The notes under the pieces: generated by a model
Seen by the model: the letters and a program-made list of their open reading frames with translations, nothing else
Told to the model about the DNA's origin: nothing
The model's database searches: none
Shown: positions 48,489 through 60,290 of the stretch, piece after piece
How positions within the stretch are numbered: position 1 is the first letter of the stretch
Layout: each line of letters opens with the position of its first letter
Made by a program: the position numbers and the translations under genes
Assembly: GCF_027409185.1 (NCBI RefSeq)
Contig: NC_084460.1
Location: 62,136,501 to 62,200,500 of the forward strand
DNA length: 64,000 nt
Source of the DNA: Cynocephalus volans
Taxonomy: Eukaryota; Chordata; Mammalia; Dermoptera; Cynocephalidae
Reading direction: 5' to 3'

Positions 48489-48889
48489 GAATTTGTAATT
48501 TTTTTCAAGGTTTATGAGTATATGTTTTATTATTTTTCTATATTTACAGTTTAAAATAACTAAAAGTATGTCTTAATGGTAACTCATTCTATTCCATTTT
48601 CAATTATTACAAACCTGAAATTAATGGAATCTACTAGTCAAAATGAAGTCTCAATAGGTCCTCGAATTGCTAAATTTCTGCCCACTCATGCCCAAGATGT
48701 GATGGCCAGATCAATACTGGCAGCATGCCCCTTACTACAAATTGAGATTAAACCCTGTGGCCTCCACCCAATTAATCTCTGACCTCCCTTCCTGCGCCCC
48801 TTTCCCCCACCCACTCTCTATCCCTAGGTGTGCTCTCTCCCTCTGCAAGTCCAATGTACTACTGTGACCTTTCTTTCCTTCCTTCTCTC

Positions 48890-51800
48890 TTAGCTCCCAC
48901 TTATGAGTGAGGACATGTGGTCTTTTTCTCTCTGTGCTTTGCTTATTTCACTCAAGGTAAGTTTCTCCAAGCTCATCCGTGTTGTTTTGAGTGGCAGAAT
49001 TTCATTCTTTTTTCATGGCAGAGTAGTATTCCATGGTGTATATATACCACATTTTCCTTACCCAGACATCTGTTGATGGACATTTTGGTTGCTTCCATAT
49101 CTTGGCTATTGTAAACAAAGATGTGAGGAACATGGGAGTACAGGTATCACTTCAACATCGTGATTTCCTTTCCTTTGGGTATATACCTGTTAGTGGTATT
49201 GCTAGATTGTATGGTGCACCTTTCTCTTGGTCCTGGGGGTCTCAGGAGGCAGGACTACATGTAGCCTCTGCCAGGAGTCCCTCAGGGAGCAGGGCCACAT
49301 GCAGCCCTGCCAAGAGAGTGCAGCGAGGTGAGTTGCTCAAGGCACACCTTGAGCTAGGGGCTGCCACCTGAGGAGGTGGTCAACTAGAGATCAGACACAA
49401 AGTTCTGGGGCTTAGTGCACACACTAAGCAACTTTATTGGGTAAACGCATGTCTTATATATGTTTTAGCCAGCTGTAAACCCCTCCCAAACTTCCTCGTC
49501 TCCTAGGTAACTCAATAGGAAGTCTGTGGTTTACAGTTAAGCTTTGTGAATTTTTGCTGACCCAGTCTTTTTGCATTTCTGCTGACAGTCTAAGTCCTGG
49601 AGAGCAAGAGTGCCTCCATCTTTAACAGGTGCTCTCCTTCATTTTCCTCCAGGATGGTAGATTTATCTATAGTATTTGAGAAAGCTCCATGATGTTTTTC
49701 ATAGTGGTTGTACTAATTTACAGTCTGACCAACAGTGTAGGAGCATTTGCTTCTCCCCACACGTTTGCCATCATTTGTTATTCTCCATCTCTTTGATTAT
49801 AGCCAGTCTAACTGGGGTGAGGTGATATCTCAATTTGGTTTTAATTTGCATTTCCTTGTTGAGCATTTTTTCATGTACCTATTGTGCATTTGTATGTCTT
49901 CCTTTGAAAAATGTCTGTTCAGCTCCTTTGCCCATTTTTTAAATTGGGTTATTTATTTTTTTACTGTGTAATTGCTTGAGTTTCTTGTATATTATGGATA
50001 CTAATCCTTTGCTGGATGTATAGTTTGCAAAAATTTTTTCTCACTCTGTAGGTTGTCATTTCACTCTGTTGATTGTTTCCTTTGCTGTGCAGAAGCTTTT
50101 TAGTTTGATATAGTCTCATTTGTTTATTTTTTCTTTTGTTGCTTATGCTTTTGGGCTCATGTTCATAAAGTCTGTGCATAGACCTAGTTCCTGAAAATAC
50201 AGTGTTTCCCCTATATTTTCCATTAGTAGTTTTACAGTTCAGGTCTTATACTTAAGTCTTTAATCCATTTTGAGTTTATTTTGGTATAAGGTGAGAGGTT
50301 CATGTCTAGTTTCATTCTTCTGCATATGGGTATCCAATTTTCACAGCACCACTTAATTGAAGAGCCAATCTTTTCCCCAATGTATTTTTTGTTGCCTTTT
50401 TCAAACACATAGCTATAAGCCTAAGGGGTGATTTCTGAGTTCTCTATTCTGCTGCACTGGCCCAAGTGTCTATTTTTATACTAGTACCATACTTTTTTGG
50501 TTACTATAGCTTTGTAATATAATTTAAAGTCAGGTAGAATTATGCCTCTGGCTTTATTTTTTTTGCTCAGGAATGCTTTGGCTATTTGGGGTTTTTTTGC
50601 TGTTCCATATGAATGTTAAGATTGTTTTTTCCATTTCCGTGAAGAATGTCATTGGTATTCTGATGGTGATTGCATTAAATTTGTAGATCACTTTGGGTAG
50701 TTTGGACATTGTTATGATGTTAATTCTTCCAATCCAAGAGCATGGAATGTCTTTCAATCTTTTTGTTTCTTCTTTAATTTCTTTCAGTAGTGGTTTGTAG
50801 TTCTCATTGTGGAGATCTTTCACCTCCTTGGTTAAATTGATTCCTAGGTATTTTATTTTTTGTGTGTGACTGTTGTAAATGGGCTTACTTCCTTGATTTC
50901 TCTTTCTGTTAGCTCATTATTGGAGAATATAAATGCAACTGATTTTGGGGCATTTATTTTGTATCGTGATATGTAACTGAAATTATTAATCAGCTCTAAG
51001 AGTTTTTTCATACAGTCTTTAGGTTTTTCTATATATAGTATCATGTGATCTGCAAATAGCTTGACAGTTTGACTTCATCTTTTCCAATGTGGATTCCCTT
51101 TATTTCTTTCTCTTTTCTGATTGCTCTGTCTAGTACCTCTAGTACTATGTTAAATAGAAGTGGTGAGAGTAGGCCTCCTTGTCTTGTTCCTGTTCCTAAG
51201 GGAAAACCCTTCAGTGTTTCCCTATTCAGAGTGATATTGGCAGTGGGTTTGCCATAGATGGCTTTTATTGTGTTGATATACTTTCCTTCTATACCTTATT
51301 TATTGAGAGACTTTACTATGAAGGGATATTGAATTTTGTCAAATGTTTTTTTCTGCATCTATTGAGATAATCATATATATTTTGTCCTTGATTTTGTTGA
51401 TGTGAAGTATCACATTTATTGACTTTCATATGTCAAACCATCCTTGCAGCCCTGTGATGAATCCCACCTGATCACAGGGTATAATTTTTTTTATGTGTTG
51501 CTATAATCTGATTCCTAGTATTATGTTGAAGATTTTTGCATCTATGTTCATTAAGGCTATTGGCCTGTAATTTTCTTTTTTTGTTGTGTTTTTATCTGGT
51601 TCTGGTATCAAAGCCATGCTGGCTTCATAGAATGAGTTTGGGAGAATAGCTTCTGTTTCAATTTTTCAGGATAGTTTGAGGAGAATTGATATTAAATCCT
51701 CTTTAAAGATTTGATAGAATTCATCTATAAAGCCATTCAGACCTGGGATTTTATTTTTTTGAAGATTGCTGATTACTGTTTCAATCTTGCTGCTTGTTAT

Positions 51801-53149
51801 TGGTCTATTCGGGTTTTTATTCTTGCTTCAGTCTGGGTAGTTTGCATGTGTCCAGAAATTTATCCATTTCTTCCAGGTTTTCATATTTGTTGTCATACAG
51901 TTGCTTATAATAGTCTCTAATGATTCTTCATATTTTTGTGGTATCAGTTGTAATGTCTCCCTTTTCATTTCTGATTTTTGTTATTTGGATCTTCTCTTCT
52001 TTTTATTGTTAACCTAGCTAATGGTTTGTCTATTTTATTTATCTTCTCAAAAAAAATCTTTTTGTTTTGCTGATCTTTTGTATTGTTTTTGGGTCTCTAT
52101 TTCATTTTAGTGCTGCTCTGATCTTAATTATTTTTTTTCATCTACTGCCTTTAGGATTGGATTGTTGTTATTTTTCTAGTTCTTTGAGGCATAGTGTTAG
52201 GCCGTTTATTTGAAGTCTTTCCATTCTTTTTGATGTAAGCATTTATTGCAATAAACTTCCCTGTTAGTACTACTTTTGCAGTATCCCACAAGTTTTTGTA
52301 TGATGTATCTTTGTTTTTGTTAGTTTCAAAAAAATTGTTTGATTTCCTTTTTAATTTCTTCTTGGACCCAAAGGTCATTCAGGAGCCTATTGTTTAGTTT
52401 CCATATATTTAAATAGTTTCCAAGGTTTTCCTTGTTATTAATTTCTGGTTTTAGTCCATTGTGGTCTGAAAAGATACTTGGAATGATTTCAATTTTTAAA
52501 AATTTGCTTAGACTAGATTTGTGACATAATATGTGGTCTATCCTGGAGAATGTTCCATGTGCTGACGAGAAGAAAGTATATTCTTTAGTTGTTGGGTAAA
52601 ATGTTCTGAATATATCTGCCAGGTCCAGTTGGTCTAAGGTGTAATTTAAATCCTGTATCTCTTTGCTGATTTATTGCCTGGAAGATCTGCCCCATACAGA
52701 GAGAAGGGTGTTCTGGTCACCCACTATTAATGTATCAGGGCCTATTTCTTTCTTTAGGTCTAAGAGTGTTTGCTTTATATATCTGGGTGATCCAGTACTA
52801 GTTGCATACATATTTATGATTGTTATATCATATAGCTGGATAGATTCCTTTATCACTATATAGTGGCCTTCTTTTTCTCTTTTTATGGATTTTGGTTTAA
52901 AGTCTATTTTATCCACTATAAGAACAGCTACTCCTACTCACTTTTGGTTTCCATTTGCATGGTCTATCTTTTTCCATCTCTTCACTTTTAGCCTGTGTGT
53001 GTCTCTACAGGTGAGGTGGGTCTCTTGAAGGCAGCACGTACTCGGGTCTAGCTTTTTAATCTAGTCAGTCATCTGTGTCTTTTGAATGGGGAGTTTAGTC
53101 CATTCACATTGAGGGTTGTTATTTCCAGGTATTGTTTAATTCCTGTCAT
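48890..53149 (-). pseudogene. L1 ORF2 remnant in antisense L1
   Basis: Initiator ATG at 53149-53147 (MTGIKQY-type start). The endonuclease GDQN motif is readable in the piece 52671-52916, and the SDH motif is intact near 52460-52480. RT pieces lie at 50853-51044 and 50554-50823. The active site reads F-A-D-H (plus-strand GTG at 51045-51047), so the second aspartate is lost. The C-terminal stop is at 48890-48892. Several frameshifts and a nested LTR make it non-functional. Confidence 0.85.
49215..49651 (-). mobile_element. Solo ERV LTR nested in L1 ORF2
   Basis: 437 bp running TGCACC...CCTCCA, with 6-bp flanks GTATGG (49209-49214) and GGATGG (49652-49657). Removing it restores the L1 reading. 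On the minus strand it has a TATATA box (49455-49460) and an AATAAA (49433-49438), very close together. The 6-bp duplication and this compact promoter/poly(A) layout suggest a class II (beta-type) LTR, which is an inference. No internal viral sequence remains. Confidence 0.82.
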
Positions 53150-53319
53150 TTCATTGCTTCTTGTTTAGATGTTTTAAATATCTTTTGATCATCACTTCCT
53201 CTTTTATTTCTCTTCTTGAATGTTAGTTGGAAATTTGAGGTGGCATGATTTAGCTTCTTCCTCTTTCTCATTTGTGTGTTTGTTTTAGTGACAGGCTTTG
53301 CTGTTTCTTGTGTATTTTA

Positions 53320-53625
53320 CTGGTGACTCATATCGCTGTAGTTGAGTGTGTGGCAGGTTGCTTGTAGAGTGGCCCTGTCTGCTTCTGTGGTGGCGAACTG
53401 TCCTTGCAGTGACAGTAGATGTCGCAGTGGCTATAGTATACCACCCTGGCGCCTGTTCCAGCAGTGAGCAAGGCTTTCCATGGTCGTAGACTGAGCCCCC
53501 AGGGTCACATGGGACTTGGCTCACCTCAATGCCTGCTAGGGCTTGTGAGTGGTTCTTTCTGGGTTGTAGACTGAGCCCCTGGTGTCGTGTGTGGCTCAGC
53601 TCACCTTTTGCCTGCTGGGGCTTCT
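53320..53625 (-). promoter_or_regulatory. L1 5' UTR with tandem 80-bp monomers (second copy)
   Basis: On the minus strand an 80-bp unit starting GTGAGCTGAG is followed by a unit starting GTGAGCCAAG. A partial unit end precedes them, so the 5' end of the element falls inside a monomer. The non-repeated downstream part (ACTGTCACTGCAAGGACA) matches the L1 at 19341. Confidence 0.78.
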
Positions 53626-54901
53626 GAATTTGTAATTTAAAATCAACTGAAAAATAAGTCTCCAGGTCCAGATTGTTTTGCTGGAGAATTCTACACAAAT
53701 GACATCGATTCTACAAAATTCTTTCCAAAATTACAAGAGGAGGGAATACTTTCCAATTCATCTTATGAGGTCCTACTATGCTGATACCAAACAAGACAAA
53801 GACAATACAAAAAATAAAACTAAAGATCAATAATTGTGGTAAGTAATAAATGTGGATGCAGATGTCCTTAAGAAAATATTAGCATATACAATTCAACAAT
53901 ATCTAGTCATAATTATACATCATGACCAAGTAGAGTTCATTCTAGGGCTGTAAGGCTGGCTTAATACTCAAAAAATCAACCAATGTTCTTCACAATATTA
54001 ACAGGCTAAAAGTCAAAGGCACATAACCAGCTCAACTTACACATACACACACACAAAATTTAACACCTTCTATGATAAAAATAAAACAACAGAAAAATAG
54101 AAATTATGGGAAATGTTCTCAACTTGATAAAGGGAACCTACAAAAACTTTCAGCTAAAATCATATGTAATGGTAAAAAACTGCTTTTATGCTTTCCCATA
54201 AGAAGGGAAAGAAAGTAAGGATGTCTATATTCACCACTACTATTCATCTTAGTACTGGAAGTCCTAGAAAGCAAAATAAACAAGAAAAGTAAATAAAGGA
54301 CATAGGGATCAGAACAGAAGGTACAAAACTGCTCTTATTTGCAGGTGACATGGTAGTTTACGTGGGATATCTCCAAGAATCTACCCAAAACAAAAACAAA
54401 CAAAAGCCTCCTGCTGATAAGTGAGTTCAACAAAGTCACAGGCTATACAACAAATTTACAGAATTAATTCAGATTTCTGTACACCACCAATGAACACATA
54501 AAAAGTGAAATTTAAAAATACAATAACATTTAGAATTACTACAAAAGTGCAGTACTTAGGTATAAATCTAACAAAGCATGTACAGGATTTATATGTTGAA
54601 AACTACAAAATGCAAATGAAAGTAATCAAAGAGGAAGTAAATAATTAGAGAGATATGTCATGTTTATGGATTGGAGAACTCAATGTAGAAAATGTTGATT
54701 TTCTGAAAATTGATATACAAGTCTAATTTCTATCAAAATCTCATGAAATTTTTTGTAGATTCAGACAAGATTATACTAAAATGTATTTGTAAAGGCAAAG
54801 AAACTACAATAGGTAAAACAATTTTGAAAAGAAGAATAAAATAGGAGGAATTGGTATCCCTGATTTCAAGATTATTGTATGTGGAATATACTATAAAGCA
54901 T
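53626..54901 (+). mobile_element. Old L1M ORF2, sense, resumes after the antisense L1
   Basis: Continues the element of 47640-48488: AAGTCTCCAGGTCCAGATTG (SPGPD motif region), ATCATGACCAAGTAGAGTTC and TAGAACTACTACAAAAGTGC-type RT sequence, through CTGATTTCAAGATTATTGTA near 54860. Full of stops. Confidence 0.8.
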
Positions 54902-55440
54902 ATGTACTTCACAGGGCCTGGTTTTCCAAAGCCTTGCAGTTTCAAATATTGACCTTGTGGAGGACTGGAAATTTTCCTCAGGCTATAAAGTCTCTGGTGT
55001 AAGATAAAGATTTGTGGTACAGCAAGGTTGCTGGCTCAAGGACAGACAGGTTACTGCTTGATATGTGTAGATACTGGAAAAATTGCTGGAGGGAGAAGGA
55101 ACGTTTGGTAAGATCAAGCCTTTGTTGATAGGAACACTTAATTGACTACTGGAATGTCATCTGGCTTGTTTCACTGAAAGTTATCAGCCTATATTTTTAA
55201 ACTGTAATCCCACCTATGTTCTCTTCCTGTAACTTCTTGGTCTGGAAAATAAATGCAGGAAGAGAACCCCAATTCGGGGTTAATTTCCCAAGGAAGGAAT
55301 GACTCTTGCTGGAGGGTCCTGGGAAGATTAACCACTTTGGGGTCTGTCACTAGTCAGAAGAGATGGGCTTTGAGTAATCCTTTGCATCTCCATCACCCAG
55401 GGGAATAGGGGTGACAAATCCATGGGGGGCAAAGCAACAC
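54902..55440 (+). mobile_element. ERV LTR-like insertion in L1M
   Basis: About 540 bp with no L1 similarity separates two consecutive ORF2 segments (ACTATAAAGCATATG | AACTACAGTGATCAAGATTG). A poly(A) signal AATAAA at 55248-55253 follows a long U3-like stretch, and the layout fits an LTR in plus orientation. The precise ends and family are uncertain. Confidence 0.6.
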
Positions 55441-56090
55441 AAAGCAACAATTGTGTAAACTACAGTGATCAAGATTGTGCGGGTAGTCAAAGATTCCAAT
55501 GGAACAAAGTAGAAAAACCAGAAATATTACCTACACAACTATAGCTAACCAATTTTTGACAAAGGTATAAAAATGATTCAATAGAAGAACAGTCTTTTCA
55601 TCAAATGGTGCTGGATAAAAACTATAGCAATAAAAATTATCCAAAATTAAACACTGAGAGAAATATTAGACGTCTATAGGCAAAAGAAAAAAGAAACCTT
55701 GTACATTACACAAAAAATAACCTAAAATAGGCCCTACCTCCATCTATAAAACATAAAAACATACAACTTTTAGAAGAAAACATTTAAAAAAAGGTCTTGG
55801 TGAAGAGTTTTTAGACATGATACCAAAAGCATCATCCATAAAAGAAAAATGATACATCAGACTTAATCAAAGTTAAAATGTTTGCTTTGTAAAAGATGCT
55901 GATAAGAGGATAAAAAGACAAACTATATTTTGAAAAGAAAATATTGCAGACAAAGAACTAGGATATAAAGAACTAAAAAACTGAACAGTTAAAAAAATTC
56001 AGTTACAAAACAGGCAAAAGATATGAAAAGATGTTTTGTCAAAGAGCATGTACAGATGCAAATAAGCACATAAAAGCCTAGAAGTCTTTA
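55441..56090 (+). mobile_element. Old L1M ORF2 C-terminal part, sense
   Basis: ACAGTGATCAAGATTGTGCG, GGTGCTGGATAAAAACTATA and AAAACAGGCAAAAGATATGA are ORF2 C-terminal half. The copy ends near 56090, where another L1 ORF1 segment starts. Confidence 0.75.
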
Positions 56091-57420
56091 TCAAGAGAAA
56101 TATCTTTCCAAAAGAAGTGTGGAATACTTTTTAAAAATATTTACAAAACAGGAAGAATTTATCACCAGCAGAGCAGTGCCACAGAAAGAATAAAAGAACT
56201 CCTTTAAGCAGAAGGCAAATGATGCTAGATAGTAAGAAATAGAAATACCAGGAATGATAAGTACCTGTGTAAATATAAAAAAAATTATTTTGCATTTGTC
56301 TAATAGATAATTTTCTACTTGAACCAAAGTAGTAATAATGAATTGTGAGATTTGTACAAGTATGATATATATAGAACAAAGGCCTGTAGGAGAGATATGT
56401 TAAGATTCTTTTACTACGCATTAGGTAGTGTAATATAACTTAAAGGTAGCCTGTGATAATTTAAAAATGTATACTACAAACCCTAAAGCAACCACATAAA
56501 GAATTATAGTCTTTTAAGAAGATAAAATTAAATCATAAAAAAAAATTCAAGTCATTTGAAAGAAAATAGAGAAAAAGGAAAAGGTCAATAAAGTACAGAT
56601 GTGAAAAAAGAAAAGAAAACCACATTAACTGTAAGTGGAATAAATACCTAATTAAAAGGCAGATAATTTCAGATAGAATAAAAAAGCAAGACCTAAGTAT
56701 ATACTGCCTGTAAGAAATCCACTTAAATATAAATACTTTAATATGTTAAAAATAAAAAGGTAGAAAAAGACCCTTTTAGATGCTAACCCTAAACAATGAA
56801 AGCTGGAGTCACTATATTAACATCAGACAATGCAGATTTTAAAGCAAAGAATATTACTAAGGTTAAAGTGATTCATTTTATAATGAAAAGGGGCTTAGTT
56901 GATCAAGAGGACATAACAATTCTATATTATTATACAACTAACTACAAAGCTTCAAAATACATAACCGCAAATGAATAGAACTGTAAAAAGAAATAAACAA
57001 ATCCACAATTATAGTAAAAAGTTTTAACATCTCTCTCTTAAAAATTGATGCAATAAGCAGACAGAAAAACAGGAAAAATACAGAGGACTTGATCAATAAT
57101 ACAAACACCTTAACCTAATTGATATTTATAGAGCCTCCACTTAATTGCAAACAATACACATTCTTAAGTGCAAAAGGAATATTTACTAATATAGACCATG
57201 TTATGAATCATCAAACAAGTCTCAATAAATTTGTAATTATTCAGTGAGTAAAAGTGTATTATCTAACTGGAGTGGATCTAAATTGGAAATAAACAATAGG
57301 AATAATTCTGGAAAAAACAAATATTTGGAAACTAATACAGTTCTAAATAATACACAGATGAAAGAAGAAATTACAAGAAACTTAGACAATATGAGAAATG
57401 ACATCAAAATTTGTGAGATG
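56091..57420 (+). mobile_element. Second old L1, sense: ORF1 C-terminus to ORF2 endonuclease
   Basis: AGAATTTATCACCAGCAGAG and TTTAAGCAGAAGGCAAATGA mark ORF1p C-terminus. AAATCCACTTAAATATAAAT, a 60-codon open endonuclease piece at 56796-56978 and CAAATATTTGGAAACTAATA near 57320 mark ORF2. Heavily mutated. Confidence 0.75.
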
Positions 57421-57982
57421 CTGGTGTGGGAAAGCAAAATATTTCAACCCCCAAATATATTTCTTTGACATATTTCAAGATGGCTAATTTAGGGAGACTG
57501 GAGAAATAAGATTAGCTAGAAGGTTTTCTTTGTGGAAAGAAATTTACATCTGTGTATGCAAACAGCCAGGCTTCTTCTGAGGCTCCTCTCCTTTGTCTAC
57601 TCTCTATTGTTTCTGAGTGCAGCTGTGAGAATACCTGAAGTATTTTTATTTGCATTTAAGATATCTCTACTTAACTTTAACTTCTGACTTCTTTCTTTCA
57701 CTTGTGACAACACCTCTCCACAGAATTTCAGGGAAATGTGGTTTCAAGCCATTATTCTAGGGCTTGTACCTCCTCCCACCTTCTCTGTTATGAACACTGG
57801 TATATAGGAAACTGGGACACTCAAGACATTAGTCTCTTTTGATTCTCCCATGTGTTGCCTTCTCCCAGCATGTTAAATAATATAATTTGTTATGTTTTTT
57901 CTTCACAGAGATCTAAATTTTTCTGTGATCTTTCTTAATGAAACTTTAGGGGTGAAGTTTTCCTTAGACCTCTACACAGGCA
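57421..57982. mobile_element. LTR-like insertion (possibly ERVL type) in L1
   Basis: ~560 bp with no L1 similarity lies between AAAATTTGTGAGATG and CAAAGCAGTACTT, which are adjacent in L1 ORF2. The segment GGGAAAGCAAAATATTTCAA and TTTCAAGATGGCTAATTTAG resembles ERVL-related LTRs. I do not see a clear poly(A) signal and leave the strand undetermined. Confidence 0.5.
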
Positions 57983-58726
57983 AAGCAGTACTTGTACTAA
58001 AGTTTATAGCACTTAGCTCATATTAGAAAAGAATGATCTCAGATTAATGGTCTCAACTTAAAAAGGGACAAACTAGAAAAATAAGAGAAAATGAAAGCCA
58101 GAATAAGCAGAAGAAAGGAATTGATAAAGATGAAAGAAGAAAGAATGGGGGGAAAAATTCAGAAAATAACAGAGAAAATCAATGAAAACAGCAGCTGATT
58201 ATTTCAGAAAATGGATAAAACTGATGAACTTCTAGCTAGACTGAAAAAAGTGAAGAGAGATTAGATAAAAATTGCCACTAATATTCAGAAAGAAAAGTAA
58301 ATCACTTCACTTTCTGCAGATACAAATAAGATAAAAAGAATGCAACATAAACAACTTTATACCAATAAATTCAACAACTTAGATAAAATGGTCAAATTTC
58401 TTGAAAGACACAAACTAGCACAGCTTGTTCAAGAAGAAAGAAGCAAACTGAATAGTCTCATAGCTATTAAAGATTATATCTGCAGCTAAATATCACCCCA
58501 CAGAGACAACTCCGTGCCCACGGGGCTTTACTGGTGAATTAAATGAAACACTTACAGAGGAAAAAAAAAACAACAACAACAAAAAAAATGCCAATTCTAA
58601 ACAAACTCTTTCAGGAAACTGAACAGAAATAAATACTCTCCAAGTCTTTCTGTGTTGCCTTCCTTACTCTGACACTAAAACCAGTCTAAGACATTATAAG
58701 AAAATAAAACTGCATGTCAATAGTAC
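57983..58726 (+). mobile_element. Second old L1, sense: ORF2 middle
   Basis: AAAGCAGTACTTGTACTAAA, AGAAAATGGATAAAACTGAT and GCCAATTCTAAACAAACTCT are ORF2 thumb/RT approach sequence. Frames are destroyed. Confidence 0.75.
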
Positions 58727-59630
58727 TTGTGAAAGGGAACTCAGCCAGAGAACAGCCTCTTTGGGGTAAGTAAAACCAAGCAGAAAATTTCAGTTAGCCA
58801 TTAACTTAGGAAGAATGCTATCACAACTAGTGGCTTGCTGGATTCACAATTCCCCTTTTTCAAGTGAGTCATAGTCATTCCAAGCTAAGGAACTGATAAT
58901 AATCAATTCTTTGAGGTTAGCAGAGGAATTGAGAAACTGACCATAAGGCTGAAAGTGCCCACGGTGAAATCATGCCCCAGAAGGATCCTTCTGAAAAATT
59001 TATTTCTGTTTATCGTTCATTACACACTCTTATGTTAATTTACTTTAGATGTTGTGCACCTAAAATTAACAATCGAAACTAAGTTTTCTAGTTTTCCTTA
59101 CCTATCCTAATCAATTACAAACAAGAGAATTCCAAGAGAAAGGCAAAGCACTCTAGATAGTTATTAATTCACCTTCTTGCTTAAAGGACATTGCATCCAC
59201 GTTAGTTAGAGGAACAAGTCAGGTATTTTTATGTTCTAGCAATGCTTGACTCAGGTTATTGTCTTTGAGGTTTCTCTAGGAGATCAGAACTCCAGCCCCA
59301 AGATAACATGAGGGTTTGAAGCTGACCAGTCCACTAACTGCAGACTCCACTAAAGCACCCAGTCTATCATGGGACATGGGACCCCAACATCTGAGTCAGA
59401 CTGTCTGCTGAACCCACGACCAGCCTCCCCCTTTGACAGCAGGACAAAACCTTTACCTTCCCACCTCTTCCCCTTTGTAAGCCCCAGAACAGGCATCAGA
59501 AGTCAGGTCATAGCCTGGTCATACCACAGATGCCAGTTATCTGAATAAAGCTTCCAGTCCTTGCACCAACTTTCGTTCTTTTGGGTCATTTGTTTAGTGT
59601 GAAAGGGCAGCTGAGACTGTTGACAGCAAC
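58727..59630 (+). mobile_element. ERV LTR-like insertion (class I-like) in L1
   Basis: About 900 bp separates L1 ORF2 segments. It begins near GTGAAAGGGAACTCAGCCAG and ends near GACAGCAACA. AATAAA at 59544-59549 follows CCCCTTTGTAAGCCCCAGAA. The size, TG/CA-like ends and poly(A) position suit a gamma-type LTR in plus orientation. No viral genes remain. Confidence 0.6.
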
Positions 59631-60290
59631 ACTTATAAAGATAGATGCAAAAATTCTTAATGCAAATTTGGTAAATCAATTCTAACAATATGGAATTGAT
59701 CAAGTGGGGTTAAATTTCAGAAATTAATTTATGTAATTTACTTTATTGTCAGACTAAAAAAGAAAAAGAAAATATACACCATTTCAGAAGATGCAGAAAA
59801 AACTTTGACAAAATTCAGCAGACAATCCAAATTAAAAACTGTCAGCAAACTAGGGATAGAAAAGAACTTCTTCAAACGGATAAAAGGTATGTACAAATAA
59901 CGTATAGATAGCATTGTGACTAACAGCTAAAGACTGAATGCTGTCCCCCTAAAATCAGAAACATGGCATGGATGTCTGTTCTCACCAGTTTTAGTTAACA
60001 TTGTGCTAGAGTTTCCAGCCAGTGCAATAAGTAAAAAAAAAAAAAAGAAACAAAAGGCATTTAGATTTGGAAGGAAGAAGTAATATTATCTTCATTTGCA
60101 GATAATATATGACATGATAGTCCATAGAAAATCCAACAGAATCCATAAAAAAGCTGCCAGAACTAATAAGTGAGCTCAGCAAGGTTGTAGGATACAATAT
60201 AAATATGCAAAATAAATTGTATTTCATATAATATTAATGAAAAACGTAAACTAAAATTTCAAACAAATCTATCTATTACTTAGCACTGTA
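59631..60290 (+). mobile_element. Second old L1, sense: RT segment
   Basis: AAAGATAGATGCAAAAATTC, TCAGAAGATGCAGAAAAAAC and TTTGCAGATAATATATGACA (RT active-site region, disrupted) are ORF2 RT. The copy ends near 60290. Confidence 0.75.

Larger units (their letters stand above)
48502..53625 (-). mobile_element. Antisense L1 lacking ORF1, with 13-bp target duplication
   Basis: Flanked by GAATTTGTAATTT at 48489-48501 and 53626-53638, exactly interrupting an older sense L1M. Read on the minus strand it has a monomeric 5' UTR (53625 to about 53320), then directly the ORF1-ORF2 spacer, ORF2 (53149 to 48890), and a 3' UTR with a G-rich tract (48784-48830 on the plus strand as C runs) and a poly(A) (T's at about 48502-48505). 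ORF1 is absent. A 437-bp LTR is nested in it. RT is inactivated. Confidence 0.9.

Noticed and set aside
53285..53698. 137-codon minus-strand frame
   Set aside because: Runs through the L1 5' UTR monomers and into the flanking L1M. The frame is open only because the monomers are GC-rich.
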